A stretch of DNA of 64,000 nucleotides. Origin: Candidatus Thorarchaeota archaeon (GTDB taxonomy: Archaea; Asgardarchaeota; Thorarchaeia; Thorarchaeales; Thorarchaeaceae). Below are positions 35,390 through 45,066 of this stretch, piece after piece. The stretch spans positions 1 to 64,000 of the forward strand of contig DXJO01000020.1 in NCBI GenBank assembly GCA_019057475.1. The letters are read 5' to 3'. The notes below the pieces were generated by a model. It saw nothing but the letters and a program-made list of their open reading frames with translations. It made no database searches and had not been told where the DNA came from. The position numbers and the translations under genes were made by a program. Every line of letters begins with the position of its first letter. The stretch's first letter is position 1.

Positions 35390-35594
35390 CAATCTGGTAC
35401 GGTAACAAAATGGGGCTTTCAAATCCCTCGTCAGGAAATTTCTAGCAGGTAGGAGTGACAGCGCTGAATAGTTTCGGTGATCTCTCATTCTGAGGAGGCC
35501 ATCCGTAACTACTCTGCCTCTATGCAAGTCCATTCGAGTAAATGAACAGTTTCTGTGAACGTATTGAACCCTTCTGAAACTCAGTTATGAGTTG

Positions 35595-36650
35595 ATGTCC
35601 GATTCGATACGGGTGTGGTCATTGACTGGTAGAATGATTGAATCATCGAGTCTGATGTCTTGGTCTTGTCCTGATTGTCGCGGGCGATTGCTACACAGTC
35701 AAGGATACATAGTATGTTCTGAATGCGGCATTGCAATCTCCAGAAAGTATGTCGATCCCACATATCAGATGGGTGAGCCTAAGCGTGGTGATGCTCCTGA
35801 TGCAACCATGTACGTTTCTCTCGGTAATAGGATGCATATTGTTGATGGGCTTGGCAGTTACATAGGGTTTCACAAGGACTGGTATTTTCGTGATGCAAAC
35901 GGCCATTCACTATCCGCAGCAAGCCAGAAAAGGTTCAAGCGTCTGAAGAGTATATACAGTACTCAAGTGCGAATTGGAACGAGTGAGGCGAAGTATCGTG
36001 CTCTTAGAACACTGAATCATGTGTCAAAGCTATTGATGCTGAATGAACAAGTGCGCGATCGCACTGCATACCTATACAAGAAAGTGGTTTCGGAATCTCC
36101 TAAGGTGACTAACAACATTCTGCTTATGGCAGTATGCCTCTTGATAGCAGTGAGGGAGTTCAAAGATGGTGCACCGATAACACTTGAAGAGATTGCTGAT
36201 GTTTTCGAGAAATGCGGACATAGAGTGAGCGTAAGATCAATTGTCAGAGAAGCACTTAGACTCAAGTCTATGATGGGATATGCTCCTCAGATTCGCAAGC
36301 CAAGGGACTATGTGCCCAGAGTTCTGTCAATGCTAATGAATAATCAGAGAGTCATAGGTAAGGTGAAGCTTCGTGGATGGGACTCGAAGGCCTATGAGAG
36401 TGCCCTTAGAGATAGAATCTTTGAAGTTCTTGAGTCGATTCCTGCGTCGAAACGTGGGGGACGGAATCCATTCATCTTTACCGTATCAGCAGCCTACGCT
36501 GGCGATCAGTTAATTGCCAATGAATATGGTAAACGGACGGTATTGACTCAAAAGCTTGCGTCGATAGCAACACAGGTTGCTGAATACAGTATTCGTGATC
36601 ACTTTGGTATGATGAAGAAGCTCATTCAACCTGTGGAAAAGACAGCCTAG
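35595..36650 (+). CDS. tfb: Divergent transcription initiation factor B (TFIIB/TFB-like)
   Basis: About 351 aa. A zinc ribbon at the N-terminus has ligands C25, C28, C41 and C44 (CPDC...CSEC). A linker with tryptophan/aromatic residues stands where the B-reader would be. Two cyclin-like repeats follow (about 105-205 and 210-315), ending with a helical tail. The ribbon and repeats fit TFB, but the B-reader/linker lacks the usual GLVI...DxGPEWR pattern, so it is a divergent paralogue. It stands just before a secretion-type gene cluster. Confidence 0.82.
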   Translation: MSDSIRVWSLTGRMIESSSLMSWSCPDCRGRLLHSQGYIVCSECGIAISRKYVDPTYQMGEPKRGDAPDATMYVSLGNRMHIVDGLGSYIGFHKDWYFRDANGHSLSAASQKRFKRLKSIYSTQVRIGTSEAKYRALRTLNHVSKLLMLNEQVRDRTAYLYKKVVSESPKVTNNILLMAVCLLIAVREFKDGAPITLEEIADVFEKCGHRVSVRSIVREALRLKSMMGYAPQIRKPRDYVPRVLSMLMNNQRVIGKVKLRGWDSKAYESALRDRIFEVLESIPASKRGGRNPFIFTVSAAYAGDQLIANEYGKRTVLTQKLASIATQVAEYSIRDHFGMMKKLIQPVEKTA

Positions 36651-36803
36651 AAACGTCAGCGTGAATTCGAACTAACCCTGTTGAGTAGCGTGCTTTCGGC
36701 AGCAAACGGTGATACTAGTGAATGGATTAGTGGCACTGAGTAGGGGCAGATATCATCTCGGCTGGGTGCTTAAATCTCCAACAAAGAAAGTACTATTCGG
36801 CTG

Positions 36804-38513
36804 ATGAGTGGTAGGATGTGTCTTTTGATGACTAGTCGTGATGTACTTGTTGTAGAATGTCCTAATACGCGATGCAGCGGCTGTCGCTACTTTTCGGCCC
36901 CAGTATGTGCTAAACTTGAATCTCTACATGGTACCTCAAATCATCAAGCAAGGGCAATTCTTCTAGAAACTGAAAAGAAGCTTGTCCATCTTGGAGGACA
37001 CAACGTAGTGCTCCCACTGGAACCCCCTTGGCATGCTGAAGGCTGGGAGTCTATCTACATAGGCGAAAATGAATCAGGACTTCAAAATGTCGTTGACGCC
37101 TATGTAGTTGGGCCATATCTAGCTGTGTTCTATCTGCAAGAAAAGCATCAGATTATGTATAGGTCATATCCATTAGTTAGAACATCTCTTGAACTTGCTC
37201 TTTTAGATGAATTGTCTAACAAGACTGGGTATCTTACAAGTAGCCATTCGGATTTTAGAGTTAGTATTTCTGAGAGAGTCAGTGCCGTGTCATCCCAAGT
37301 TTCATCAAGTATCGCCGAATTACTTCCTGAGATAAGTGAATCAACCAAGGGGAGGATTTCAGATGTTGTTGCTCATAGAATGACTGTATTGGGATTGTTC
37401 TTCTCATTGTTGCTGGACGATGAAGTTGAAGAAGTCTTTCTGGACAGGCCAGGAGCAGTGCTATATTTTGATCATCAGAGATTTGGGCGATGTCATTCAA
37501 ATTTCATTTTGACTGACAAGATGGTGTCACGCCTTGTTACACTGATGCGAGCAGAAAGTAATCTACATCTGGACCGAGCGAACCCTTCATTAAAAACAGA
37601 CATGAGAATAGCCGGCACGATTCTTCGTTTTTCTGCATGTGTGCCACCATTAAGTCCAGACGGCCTGCACCTTGAAATTCGAAGAGCCCGATCTAGTCCA
37701 TTCACAATCTTGGATTTGATACATATTGGTACATTGACAGTTAGCGCAGCAGCAACACTACTTGTTGCCATAGCTGGACGTTTCAACATCACTATTACTG
37801 GAGGACCAGGTTCTGGCAAGACTACTTTGTTGAATGCACTGGATATGGTTACGCCAATCACTTGGAGAAAAATCTACATCGAGGATGCTGTTGAGAGCAG
37901 GTTGATTGAAGGGCACCATCAGGTCAGGATAAAAGTCGATCCAGTGGATGAGAGAAGTAGGCAATCTGACAAGAGCATTGAGATAGTGAAGAGCTTGCAT
38001 CGGTCCCCTGATTATCTGATTCTAGGTGAGATTCAGACAGCTGAACACAGCCAGGCGTTGTTTCAAGCGGTGGCAGCAGGACTTCGTACAATTCAGACAT
38101 GTCACAGCGACTCGGCAGCAAGTCTTATGTCTCGTTGGACCATAGGACACCAAGTTGATTCATCTAGCATTGCTTTGATGGACGTCATAGTTACACTTGA
38201 CAGGCCAGTGCCTGGACAGTCTAGACGTCATGTGAGGGAAATTGTTGAAGTAAGAAGAGATATTGACCATCGAGGCGTGGTCTTTGTGGGACTTAACAAG
38301 GTCTTTGATTTGCGAAATCCGGGAGCCGAAGTCGGAAGGTGGGCCAAGGACGGGGCATTCAGACTGCGTGCACAGATTGCCAGTTGTAAGGATTATGTCC
38401 AGGTGTTCGAGAAAGCAACTGAAGGCCTCGAATTCGCGCTTGAGGAAGCTGCTATAGACTCAGTAACCTCATTGGTCGAAGAGTTGTGGTGCGGTGAGCA
38501 CGATATGATTTAG
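36804..38513 (+). CDS. Type II/IV secretion ATPase (VirB11/TadA/PilT family) with N-terminal Cys cluster
   Basis: 569 aa. N-terminal residues C19, C24, C27 and C35 form a putative metal-binding cluster. The ATPase core carries Walker A GGPGSGKT (333-340), Asp box YIEDA (358-362), Walker B-like LILGEIQ (406-411; the usual Arg after GE(V/I) is Gln) and His box TCHSDS (432-437). Such hexameric ATPases power pilus assembly or secretion. No FlaJ/TadC partner is adjacent. Neighbours are a one-helix mini-protein, an Ig-repeat membrane protein and a VirB4/HerA-like ATPase. Confidence 0.88.
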   Translation: MSGRMCLLMTSRDVLVVECPNTRCSGCRYFSAPVCAKLESLHGTSNHQARAILLETEKKLVHLGGHNVVLPLEPPWHAEGWESIYIGENESGLQNVVDAYVVGPYLAVFYLQEKHQIMYRSYPLVRTSLELALLDELSNKTGYLTSSHSDFRVSISERVSAVSSQVSSSIAELLPEISESTKGRISDVVAHRMTVLGLFFSLLLDDEVEEVFLDRPGAVLYFDHQRFGRCHSNFILTDKMVSRLVTLMRAESNLHLDRANPSLKTDMRIAGTILRFSACVPPLSPDGLHLEIRRARSSPFTILDLIHIGTLTVSAAATLLVAIAGRFNITITGGPGSGKTTLLNALDMVTPITWRKIYIEDAVESRLIEGHHQVRIKVDPVDERSRQSDKSIEIVKSLHRSPDYLILGEIQTAEHSQALFQAVAAGLRTIQTCHSDSAASLMSRWTIGHQVDSSSIALMDVIVTLDRPVPGQSRRHVREIVEVRRDIDHRGVVFVGLNKVFDLRNPGAEVGRWAKDGAFRLRAQIASCKDYVQVFEKATEGLEFALEEAAIDSVTSLVEELWCGEHDMI

Positions 38514-38604
38514 ATTCATCTAGAGCAGTATAATCTTCAATAGATGCGATTTCTTGAAGGAGTTAAAATAGCACTCAAAGAGGTTAGTAGCTAGGTGTTA
38601 GTTG

Positions 38605-38808
38605 ATGGTTGATAATGCTGACCTCCTTCATGATAATCACGCGGGTCCATTAGTAGAAGAGAGCTTGCTACTAGGTATAGCGGTAGTGACTGTTTCTATA
38701 GTAATTGCGGTAATCCTGCAAGCCACTGGTTGGGCTCAAGATGTAGTCACCAACCTTCTTCAGCTTTTGGAGAATAGCTGGAGTGACTTTGCTGGACTGG
38801 TCCCGTAA
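38605..38808 (+). CDS. Single-helix mini-membrane protein beside the secretion ATPase
   Basis: 67 aa from ATG 38605 (TTG 38602 also in frame), with AGGTG upstream. A hydrophilic N-terminus of about 20 residues (Asp/His/Glu-rich) is followed by one strongly hydrophobic helix (LLLGIAVVTVSIVIAVIL, about 21-40) and an amphipathic C-terminal helix. It has no homologue I recognise. Size and topology suit a pilin-like or coupling subunit of the adjacent ATPase; this is inference from position. Confidence 0.6.
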   Translation: MVDNADLLHDNHAGPLVEESLLLGIAVVTVSIVIAVILQATGWAQDVVTNLLQLLENSWSDFAGLVP

Positions 38809-38971
38809 ATTTCACTTGCCTAACTGCAGCGCGTCCATGGAGCTACTCGCTCTGTTTCAGTCCGCATCAGATACACAGCAAGAATTGTATTTCGGAATGA
38901 AAATGTTTCAGTTCGTGGGAAAGCCTTATTTGTAGTTGGAGAGGTTTCGCGCTTCGGACTCGACTAGGATG

Positions 38972-39049
38972 GCTCCGGTAGTGTAGTCCGGCCCAGCATG
39001 GGGGACTCTCGATCCCCCGACCCGGGTTCGAATCCCGGCCGGAGCACCA
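38972..39049 (+). tRNA. tRNA-Glu (CTC)
   Basis: Cloverleaf: acceptor GCTCCGG/CCGGAGC, D arm TGTAGTCCGGCCCAGCA, anticodon arm GGGGA-CTCTCGA-TCCCC (anticodon CTC), T arm CCGGG-TTCGAAT-CCCGG. CCA is encoded at 39047-39049, unlike the other two tRNAs here. A T-run follows as terminator (39053-39057). Confidence 0.95.
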
Positions 39050-39059
39050 CCAATTTTTC

Positions 39060-41027
39060 TCAAGCTAACATATGTCGACGTCTAATTAATGGAATGCTAA
39101 CTAGGCTAATTGACAAGCAAAAACCGACAGCTAGGCCGATTATTCCGACGCCTTGAGCTGCTGAAACGTCGGCTTCTTCAATCACAATTACGATTGATCC
39201 TGCGTATGACTGAAGGGAATCTGACGCTTCCGATTCGTACGATAGAAGATAGCTACCCGGTGCGGATGGAATCATTAGCTGCAGATTGATGAAACCATCG
39301 TTACTGCTACCTATTTCCATATGAGCTGAGAGCCATACGTAACTTATTGGAATGCTTCTCAGTAATGACCCATTCAACGCTTGAATAGTAAGCTGAACGT
39401 GTATCTCCTTAAGCTGTGGTACTATCTCATAGTACTCGAAAATAATTATGACAGGTATCGTTTTAGCTACAGTGAAACTATATTCCAGGATGACTGAAAG
39501 TTCGTATGCTGACTCATTTCCGCTGCATGTTATTAGGAAAGCAAAGTGGCCTTCACTGGAAGGTGCAATGAAAGCCATGGTCGCGGTGCCGTCCTGATTG
39601 GTCATCGACTGTGCAACGAGAGTATTATCAATCGAGTAGACTTCCACTAGTTTGTTGGAGTAGTTGGTATTGTCGTTGATAAGATGGACTGCAAGTAATA
39701 TCTCCTGTCGGGGGGATGCGAATCCCATAATGTTGCTCTGATTCAGTGACAATGTAGGACGAAACCATACTGCTTCACTGAATCGGTGAGTTCCATTCGT
39801 GATGTATGGTGCCTCATTGACAATTACAACGAATTCCCTATCTCCTCTAGATCCTGTTATAGGTAGAAGAAGCAGAGTTGGGTTGTTGCTACCAGTCATG
39901 GGTTTTGTAACTGCTTCTTCAGTTAGTGTATCGAAAATTGTAATGGATGCATTGGGAATCGGTCGGTTTAGAATGTCGTGCACCATTACTGAAATTTCAA
40001 TTTCAGCCCCAGTGATAATGTACTCTGGCAAGAGTACTTCCATCAGCGCAGGGCTTGTGACAACAAAGTGAATTTGGAGAATTGAAGTGCTGTACCGGTC
40101 AGTTCCCATGTATTCAATTGTCAGTGTGTGATTGTTCAGAGAGATTGCCTCATCGATTTGCAAATCAAGAGTTGCTACGCCCGACCCGTTGGTCGTTATT
40201 GAGGACTGTGTTGTGCCATCAAGCGACACCATCATGAGGAAGCTAGGCAATGTTTCGTCGTTGGCCCAAAGCGTGATGGATAGAGTAATCGAATCATTCA
40301 AAGTAACAGTATCAGATAGAACATTATCGTGTTCAATAAGGGTTGCAATCTGCTCTATTGTCACGGAAAAGGATGACTCTGCGCTTTCTTGAAAAAGCGC
40401 CAAGTTCCCTTCGTAGATAACAGTAACAATATTCACACCCAGCTGTGCCCAAGAAGTGTTGCAGTGCAAAGAGAAACTAACATAGCCGGTGTCATTGGTG
40501 ATGCCAGAGCCAAGTAGTAAGGAATCACTGATTACCATAAGAGGGGCGTCTAAAAGTGGTTCGTTCATGTTGTCAAGCAGGCGGACTATGAGAGATAGAT
40601 CGTCGCCTGGCGCCAAGTCACTGTCCTCGACTTGAATCTCTATTGTTGTTGATGAAACAACTGTAAGTGGCATCCACTGACAAGAAGACGAGAGTGACAA
40701 CGATTGATTGCCACGAAAAGTCGCATTAATCATCATGAAACCCAATGGATGTCCGAACGGGAGGAGCCAATCTATGTGTGCAAAGCCATTTGAATCTGTC
40801 ATGTCGGAACCAAGAAACGAATCGTGGGTCTGGTCAAAGAATTCTATTCTCTGATGGGCAACTGGGTCGCCATAGGTCCCATTTTGCAACAACTGAGCAG
40901 TAATGGTTATGGTTTCCCCTCTGGAAACAACAGCTTCGCCTTCAGCAGAAACGGTAGGCATACTGCATGCGAATAGAAGAGAAATGGTAGCCAGAACAAT
41001 CAGCAAGGGAACTGCACTGTTTCTCAA
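39060..41027 (-). CDS. Membrane-anchored Ig-like repeat surface protein
   Basis: About 655 aa from TTG 41027, chosen because GGAGGAG lies 6 nt upstream and it gives a clean signal peptide (RNSAVPLLIVLATISLLF, cleavage near VSA-EG). The frame is open to 41111. Repeated Ig-like domains with many N-x-S/T glycosylation sites fill the body. A C-terminal helix (GVGIIGLAVGFCLSISLVSI) plus RRRH is a stop-transfer anchor. It is a paralogue of the truncated 32.2-34.9 kb gene. Its stop lies 10 bp past the tRNA-Glu CCA, convergent. Confidence 0.85.
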   Translation of the reverse strand: MRNSAVPLLIVLATISLLFACSMPTVSAEGEAVVSRGETITITAQLLQNGTYGDPVAHQRIEFFDQTHDSFLGSDMTDSNGFAHIDWLLPFGHPLGFMMINATFRGNQSLSLSSSCQWMPLTVVSSTTIEIQVEDSDLAPGDDLSLIVRLLDNMNEPLLDAPLMVISDSLLLGSGITNDTGYVSFSLHCNTSWAQLGVNIVTVIYEGNLALFQESAESSFSVTIEQIATLIEHDNVLSDTVTLNDSITLSITLWANDETLPSFLMMVSLDGTTQSSITTNGSGVATLDLQIDEAISLNNHTLTIEYMGTDRYSTSILQIHFVVTSPALMEVLLPEYIITGAEIEISVMVHDILNRPIPNASITIFDTLTEEAVTKPMTGSNNPTLLLLPITGSRGDREFVVIVNEAPYITNGTHRFSEAVWFRPTLSLNQSNIMGFASPRQEILLAVHLINDNTNYSNKLVEVYSIDNTLVAQSMTNQDGTATMAFIAPSSEGHFAFLITCSGNESAYELSVILEYSFTVAKTIPVIIIFEYYEIVPQLKEIHVQLTIQALNGSLLRSIPISYVWLSAHMEIGSSNDGFINLQLMIPSAPGSYLLSYESEASDSLQSYAGSIVIVIEEADVSAAQGVGIIGLAVGFCLSISLVSIPLIRRRHMLA

Positions 41028-41309
41028 GATAGACTCCTCCTCAATTTGTGTTTTGATCTCCGTTTGCCTGCGCCTTTCTTGCTCTAACACGAAGCAGCAG
41101 GTCTGAATCACTCTAATGTGGGTCGTGAACTGGGGCTATTAACCTCCTACCGTTTCTGTGTTGTTTCTCAGTGAGCCAGATTGTAGGATAACTGAGGGGA
41201 GTTCTTATGGAGAAATCTGAAACCATGAACTGACTGCATATCTATGCTAAAGAAATTGGGTATTGTCATCCACAACGGATGAAATCCGCCCTAACACACG
41301 GCCTAGAAT

Positions 41310-44300
41310 ATGACGAAGAGAGATGAGAAGGTGATACTGGTATCCAGTCGCACGTATCTAGGACTATGGCCCTTGGTCAGAGCAATGTGGATAGGTGGAA
41401 CGATTGTATGTGGCCTCTACATGACACTCGTGTACTTGTTACCTCTTGTTGGCCTTATCCAACAGCCACCTGTGCCTCTGAAACTGACTGTCGAGATTAT
41501 TGTTTGTGCACTACCAGTCCTGTCAGGTGGGTTGTTGACCAGTGAGAGAATTCGCAATGATGAATTGTCGGCTTTTATCGATGAGCAATTTCTTGTTATT
41601 CAGCTGGATGGACATGTTGTTGTGACTTGCGTTCTGGAACTTGCTTCTGTGCCTAGCTCAATTGTTGTTGATCCGGGCAAGAAGCCTAGGTATAACACAG
41701 CCATGCTGTTGGCACTACGTGCAGGATTGGATAGTAGAGTTTCCATAGCATATGAGGTGGGAGTGGAGAGAGGGGAACCATTCCTGCGGCTATTCATTAC
41801 AGTATCTGGAAAGAATCTAACCGAGATGAAAGAGATCCTGAGGCGAGAAGCCACACGAACGGAAGCTATTCTTCTAGCTTCTTTAAACGGGGTCGAGGTG
41901 TACCAGCTAGGAGAAGACAAGCTGAGGGGAGCAGTTGAAATAGTACATCACATAGACTCGTTGAGAGAACCCGCAGCATTGGTTCATGGTGACGGGATGC
42001 ATCGGTCACTCACATTTGTTTCGGGAATCCCCCGAGTGGCGCCTTCGATTGATGCATCACAGGTTGGTACATTCATCTCTACTGTAATCAAACAGGGATA
42101 TTCTGTCACGCTTACGTGTGTATTCTCAAGTGCAAAAGCGGGCAGAGAGAGGAGGAGAATGGAAGGAGAATGGAAAAACATTCGCACAAAGGAGTTGAGG
42201 AATGAGGAATCCTTAGCTGATCATGCCACCAAGAGGAAACTTCTAGATCAACATGAGAGAATGCAAGGTGATTCTGGCTGGTTTTACAACTCTGTATATG
42301 TTCATGCTAAAGCAAGAGATGCTGCTGAACTTGAAAGGGTGACAAATGGTGTAAACGGTCTTGTCGCCTCGATTTGGGGTGGGGAGGAAAACATCTCCTT
42401 GAAGAAAAGAAGAATTCGAGGTAGAACTGCATGTAGATTTCTCACCAGACGGCATCTCAAACGTCAAAAAATTCACGTGAGTTCCTTAGTGGGTTACGTA
42501 AACACCCCTGTACAACAGCTTCCTGTAATTGCAGCGACCATGGCTCCAGTCTTTCCAGTTCCGCTGAGAGAGCTGATAGAAAATGAACTGATCATTGGAA
42601 AGACAATCTATGGGGGGCGACGCATTAGTGATATCGGGATTAAACCGGAGTGGCTGAGAGAACATGTTGCAGTTCTCGGTGCTACTGGCACGGGCAAGAC
42701 AAATCTTGTGAAGAAATTGATGCTTGAACTGAGCTTGAAGACTAACGTTCCTTGGTGGGTATTTGATATTAAGGGATCTGAATACGCGGACCTTGCAGGA
42801 TGGGATTCCAACATTCTCATACTCAGTCCGGGAGAAGATGCCTCCTTCGTGATGGATTTGTTAGACACTGAAATGGATTCAAGTGAGATAGATGCACATG
42901 CAACGTTTGCGATTCTAAGGGAGCTCATAAATGAAAGAGGTCTGTCATCTGAACTTTCGCCTGCCATGGAGAAGCTCTTGCGAGAATCAGTAGTGGAGTT
43001 AGCGAAATCAAGACGTAAGACAAAGTCAGTTCAAGCCCTCAACCAGATTATCTCGAAACTGGCTGGCAATGATCGCTTTGGAAACATGACTAGGGATGCG
43101 CTTCTAAACCGTCTTGAAATATTATCACGTGAACCCCTCGGATCCATACTAAGGGGGGGAGCAAAAGCACTCAAGATTTCTACTCTGTTGAACAAGCGTG
43201 TGGTATTCGACATGCGCCACGTTGCACGGGTAGGCGGAATGGATGCTGTCCGGATCCTCTACAATCTTGTTGCCAAGAGAATATTCGATAGTGCGATGAA
43301 GCGGGGAATAAGGCCTGGACTGCATCACGTAGTGGTTCTTGAAGAGGCAAGTAATTTGGTGCCTGAGAGCTATACAAGGCATTCTGCAGCAGATGTCACC
43401 ACTGGCGAGTCAATGGTTATGCTTCAAAGAGCCACCGGACAAGGAGTCATTGTTGTGTCAACAAGGCCAAACATCTCCTCGAACATTTTGGCCAATACTG
43501 CAACCAAGATTACATTTCGTCTGCCTTACGACAGCTCAATTGGGGCGAGGTATATGGCCCTCAATGCTGAACAAGAGGAGTATCTTAAGTCACTGAAGTG
43601 TGGCAGAGCCCTCATTCATGTTCCGAGTTCTAGTACTTTCGAGATCGCAACTAAGCTGTTTGGGCCCATGTCTGAAACCTCAGGGCAAGATGTGAGAGAA
43701 ACGGTCACTCAAGGCTGTGAGAAAACTGAATTCGGTACAGTCATACACGAAACGCGCACTATTACTGAACCTGAGAGTGTAGTGTTTAATCGGTTGGGTG
43801 AGCTGGCGAACCATGTGGTTGCCTTTCTTGCATCCAGAGATATGGCCACTGAGATTGAGATAAGGAATATATTGATGACTCTGGATTCGCAATTTGCAGA
43901 AAACGATATTGCTGAGATAATCCGGGACTTTGTATCTCTGGGAACTATTGCACGCGAAGCACTTTCACTTGTCCCTGGAGGTTTCGTGTTTACACTGCCA
44001 GGCAGAGAACTGGAAGCTGTTAAAGACGTTATTATGGACTACATAATTCAACGTCTGGACTCAGTTCATAACTTTAAATACCAGAAGCTGGATTCGAATG
44101 GGGCACAGTTGATTGTGGGCAATCATGCTATGCTCATCTTGCCAAACCATTTGAAAGCATCTTCCATTGAATCGGTTCTGGAACAGATTGGAGCATGTAT
44201 GAGTGAGCTCGGGAACAACATCAACAAATTGGTGGTAGTGGTAAGAGGAAGTATCGCCGCAGCCAAGCTAAGAGAACTCACTGACCGGTCGGAGGCATTT

Positions 44301-45062
44301 GATGATGTGACTGTAATCTCAGCTTTTCCCAGCTCAATAAACAAGGTGGTGGATGAACTTGTCCACGGGAGGTCCCATCTGAGCGAAATAGTTGAAGAAC
44401 AGCCTGGTGCAGTTGTTAGTTTCTCCGAATCAGAAAAGATTGATTTGAGGGGAGCTGTGCATGAAGTTGGTTCAGCTACGAGTCGTGCAGTCCAAATGCG
44501 TCTCTGGTTTGGTCTAATCGAAGACTTCGTTGGTCTGTCGGATGGACATGTTGCGTGGGATGCTCTTCTAGAATTTATCAAAACTACTGCATTGCAGTCG
44601 CTCAAAGGGAGATCAGCTCCCATGAGTGTCGAGGAAGGCAAACGTGCTCTTACAGAACTCCTTGCTGACGAAGTACTTGTGGCATTGCGTGTGGGGGGCA
44701 AAAAGCGATATACCAATTTTGAAAAGGACCTCTGGATTGTGAATTCATCAGTACTGGGAAATCTCAAGGAAAGAGCAGTCAATCTGCTAATTGGAGAGAT
44801 TGGGAAGCAGAATGGGCCTGTTTCTCTAGGCCATGAATATTACGATTTCTGCGTTGGTAAGAAATCCTATGTTGTATTTCCGACACAGCAACAGCTTAAC
44901 ACACTTCTTAATCTTCATAGTGATTTGGCATGCCGGATTTGTGGGTCGACTCAAGTGATATGCCTCCTAACAGCGGCTGAGTATCTTGATGATAGTGCTA
45001 TAGTTCCAGCGAATTTGACCATGAAGACGATGGACGATGCGATTGCAGAAATGCTAATCTAG
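41310..45062 (+). CDS. Membrane-anchored VirB4/HerA-type ATPase (DUF87), 1250 residues
   Basis: Two transmembrane helices lie at about 20-50 and 59-77. A VirB4-like N-terminal region (about 90-430) with a basic helix RERRRMEGEWKNIRTK follows. The ATPase domain has Walker A GATGTGKT (457-464) and Walker B VVVLEEASNLVPE (674-686). An extra 450-residue C-terminal part contains winged-helix-like segments and a CRICGSTQVIC motif near 1210. Topology (membrane helices before a HerA ATPase) recalls CedB of the crenarchaeal DNA-import system and VirB4 of conjugation, but it is about twice CedB's length. Probably the motor of a DNA or protein translocator. Confidence 0.87.
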   Translation: MTKRDEKVILVSSRTYLGLWPLVRAMWIGGTIVCGLYMTLVYLLPLVGLIQQPPVPLKLTVEIIVCALPVLSGGLLTSERIRNDELSAFIDEQFLVIQLDGHVVVTCVLELASVPSSIVVDPGKKPRYNTAMLLALRAGLDSRVSIAYEVGVERGEPFLRLFITVSGKNLTEMKEILRREATRTEAILLASLNGVEVYQLGEDKLRGAVEIVHHIDSLREPAALVHGDGMHRSLTFVSGIPRVAPSIDASQVGTFISTVIKQGYSVTLTCVFSSAKAGRERRRMEGEWKNIRTKELRNEESLADHATKRKLLDQHERMQGDSGWFYNSVYVHAKARDAAELERVTNGVNGLVASIWGGEENISLKKRRIRGRTACRFLTRRHLKRQKIHVSSLVGYVNTPVQQLPVIAATMAPVFPVPLRELIENELIIGKTIYGGRRISDIGIKPEWLREHVAVLGATGTGKTNLVKKLMLELSLKTNVPWWVFDIKGSEYADLAGWDSNILILSPGEDASFVMDLLDTEMDSSEIDAHATFAILRELINERGLSSELSPAMEKLLRESVVELAKSRRKTKSVQALNQIISKLAGNDRFGNMTRDALLNRLEILSREPLGSILRGGAKALKISTLLNKRVVFDMRHVARVGGMDAVRILYNLVAKRIFDSAMKRGIRPGLHHVVVLEEASNLVPESYTRHSAADVTTGESMVMLQRATGQGVIVVSTRPNISSNILANTATKITFRLPYDSSIGARYMALNAEQEEYLKSLKCGRALIHVPSSSTFEIATKLFGPMSETSGQDVRETVTQGCEKTEFGTVIHETRTITEPESVVFNRLGELANHVVAFLASRDMATEIEIRNILMTLDSQFAENDIAEIIRDFVSLGTIAREALSLVPGGFVFTLPGRELEAVKDVIMDYIIQRLDSVHNFKYQKLDSNGAQLIVGNHAMLILPNHLKASSIESVLEQIGACMSELGNNINKLVVVVRGSIAAAKLRELTDRSEAFDDVTVISAFPSSINKVVDELVHGRSHLSEIVEEQPGAVVSFSESEKIDLRGAVHEVGSATSRAVQMRLWFGLIEDFVGLSDGHVAWDALLEFIKTTALQSLKGRSAPMSVEEGKRALTELLADEVLVALRVGGKKRYTNFEKDLWIVNSSVLGNLKERAVNLLIGEIGKQNGPVSLGHEYYDFCVGKKSYVVFPTQQQLNTLLNLHSDLACRICGSTQVICLLTAAEYLDDSAIVPANLTMKTMDDAIAEMLI

Positions 45063-45066
45063 TGTT

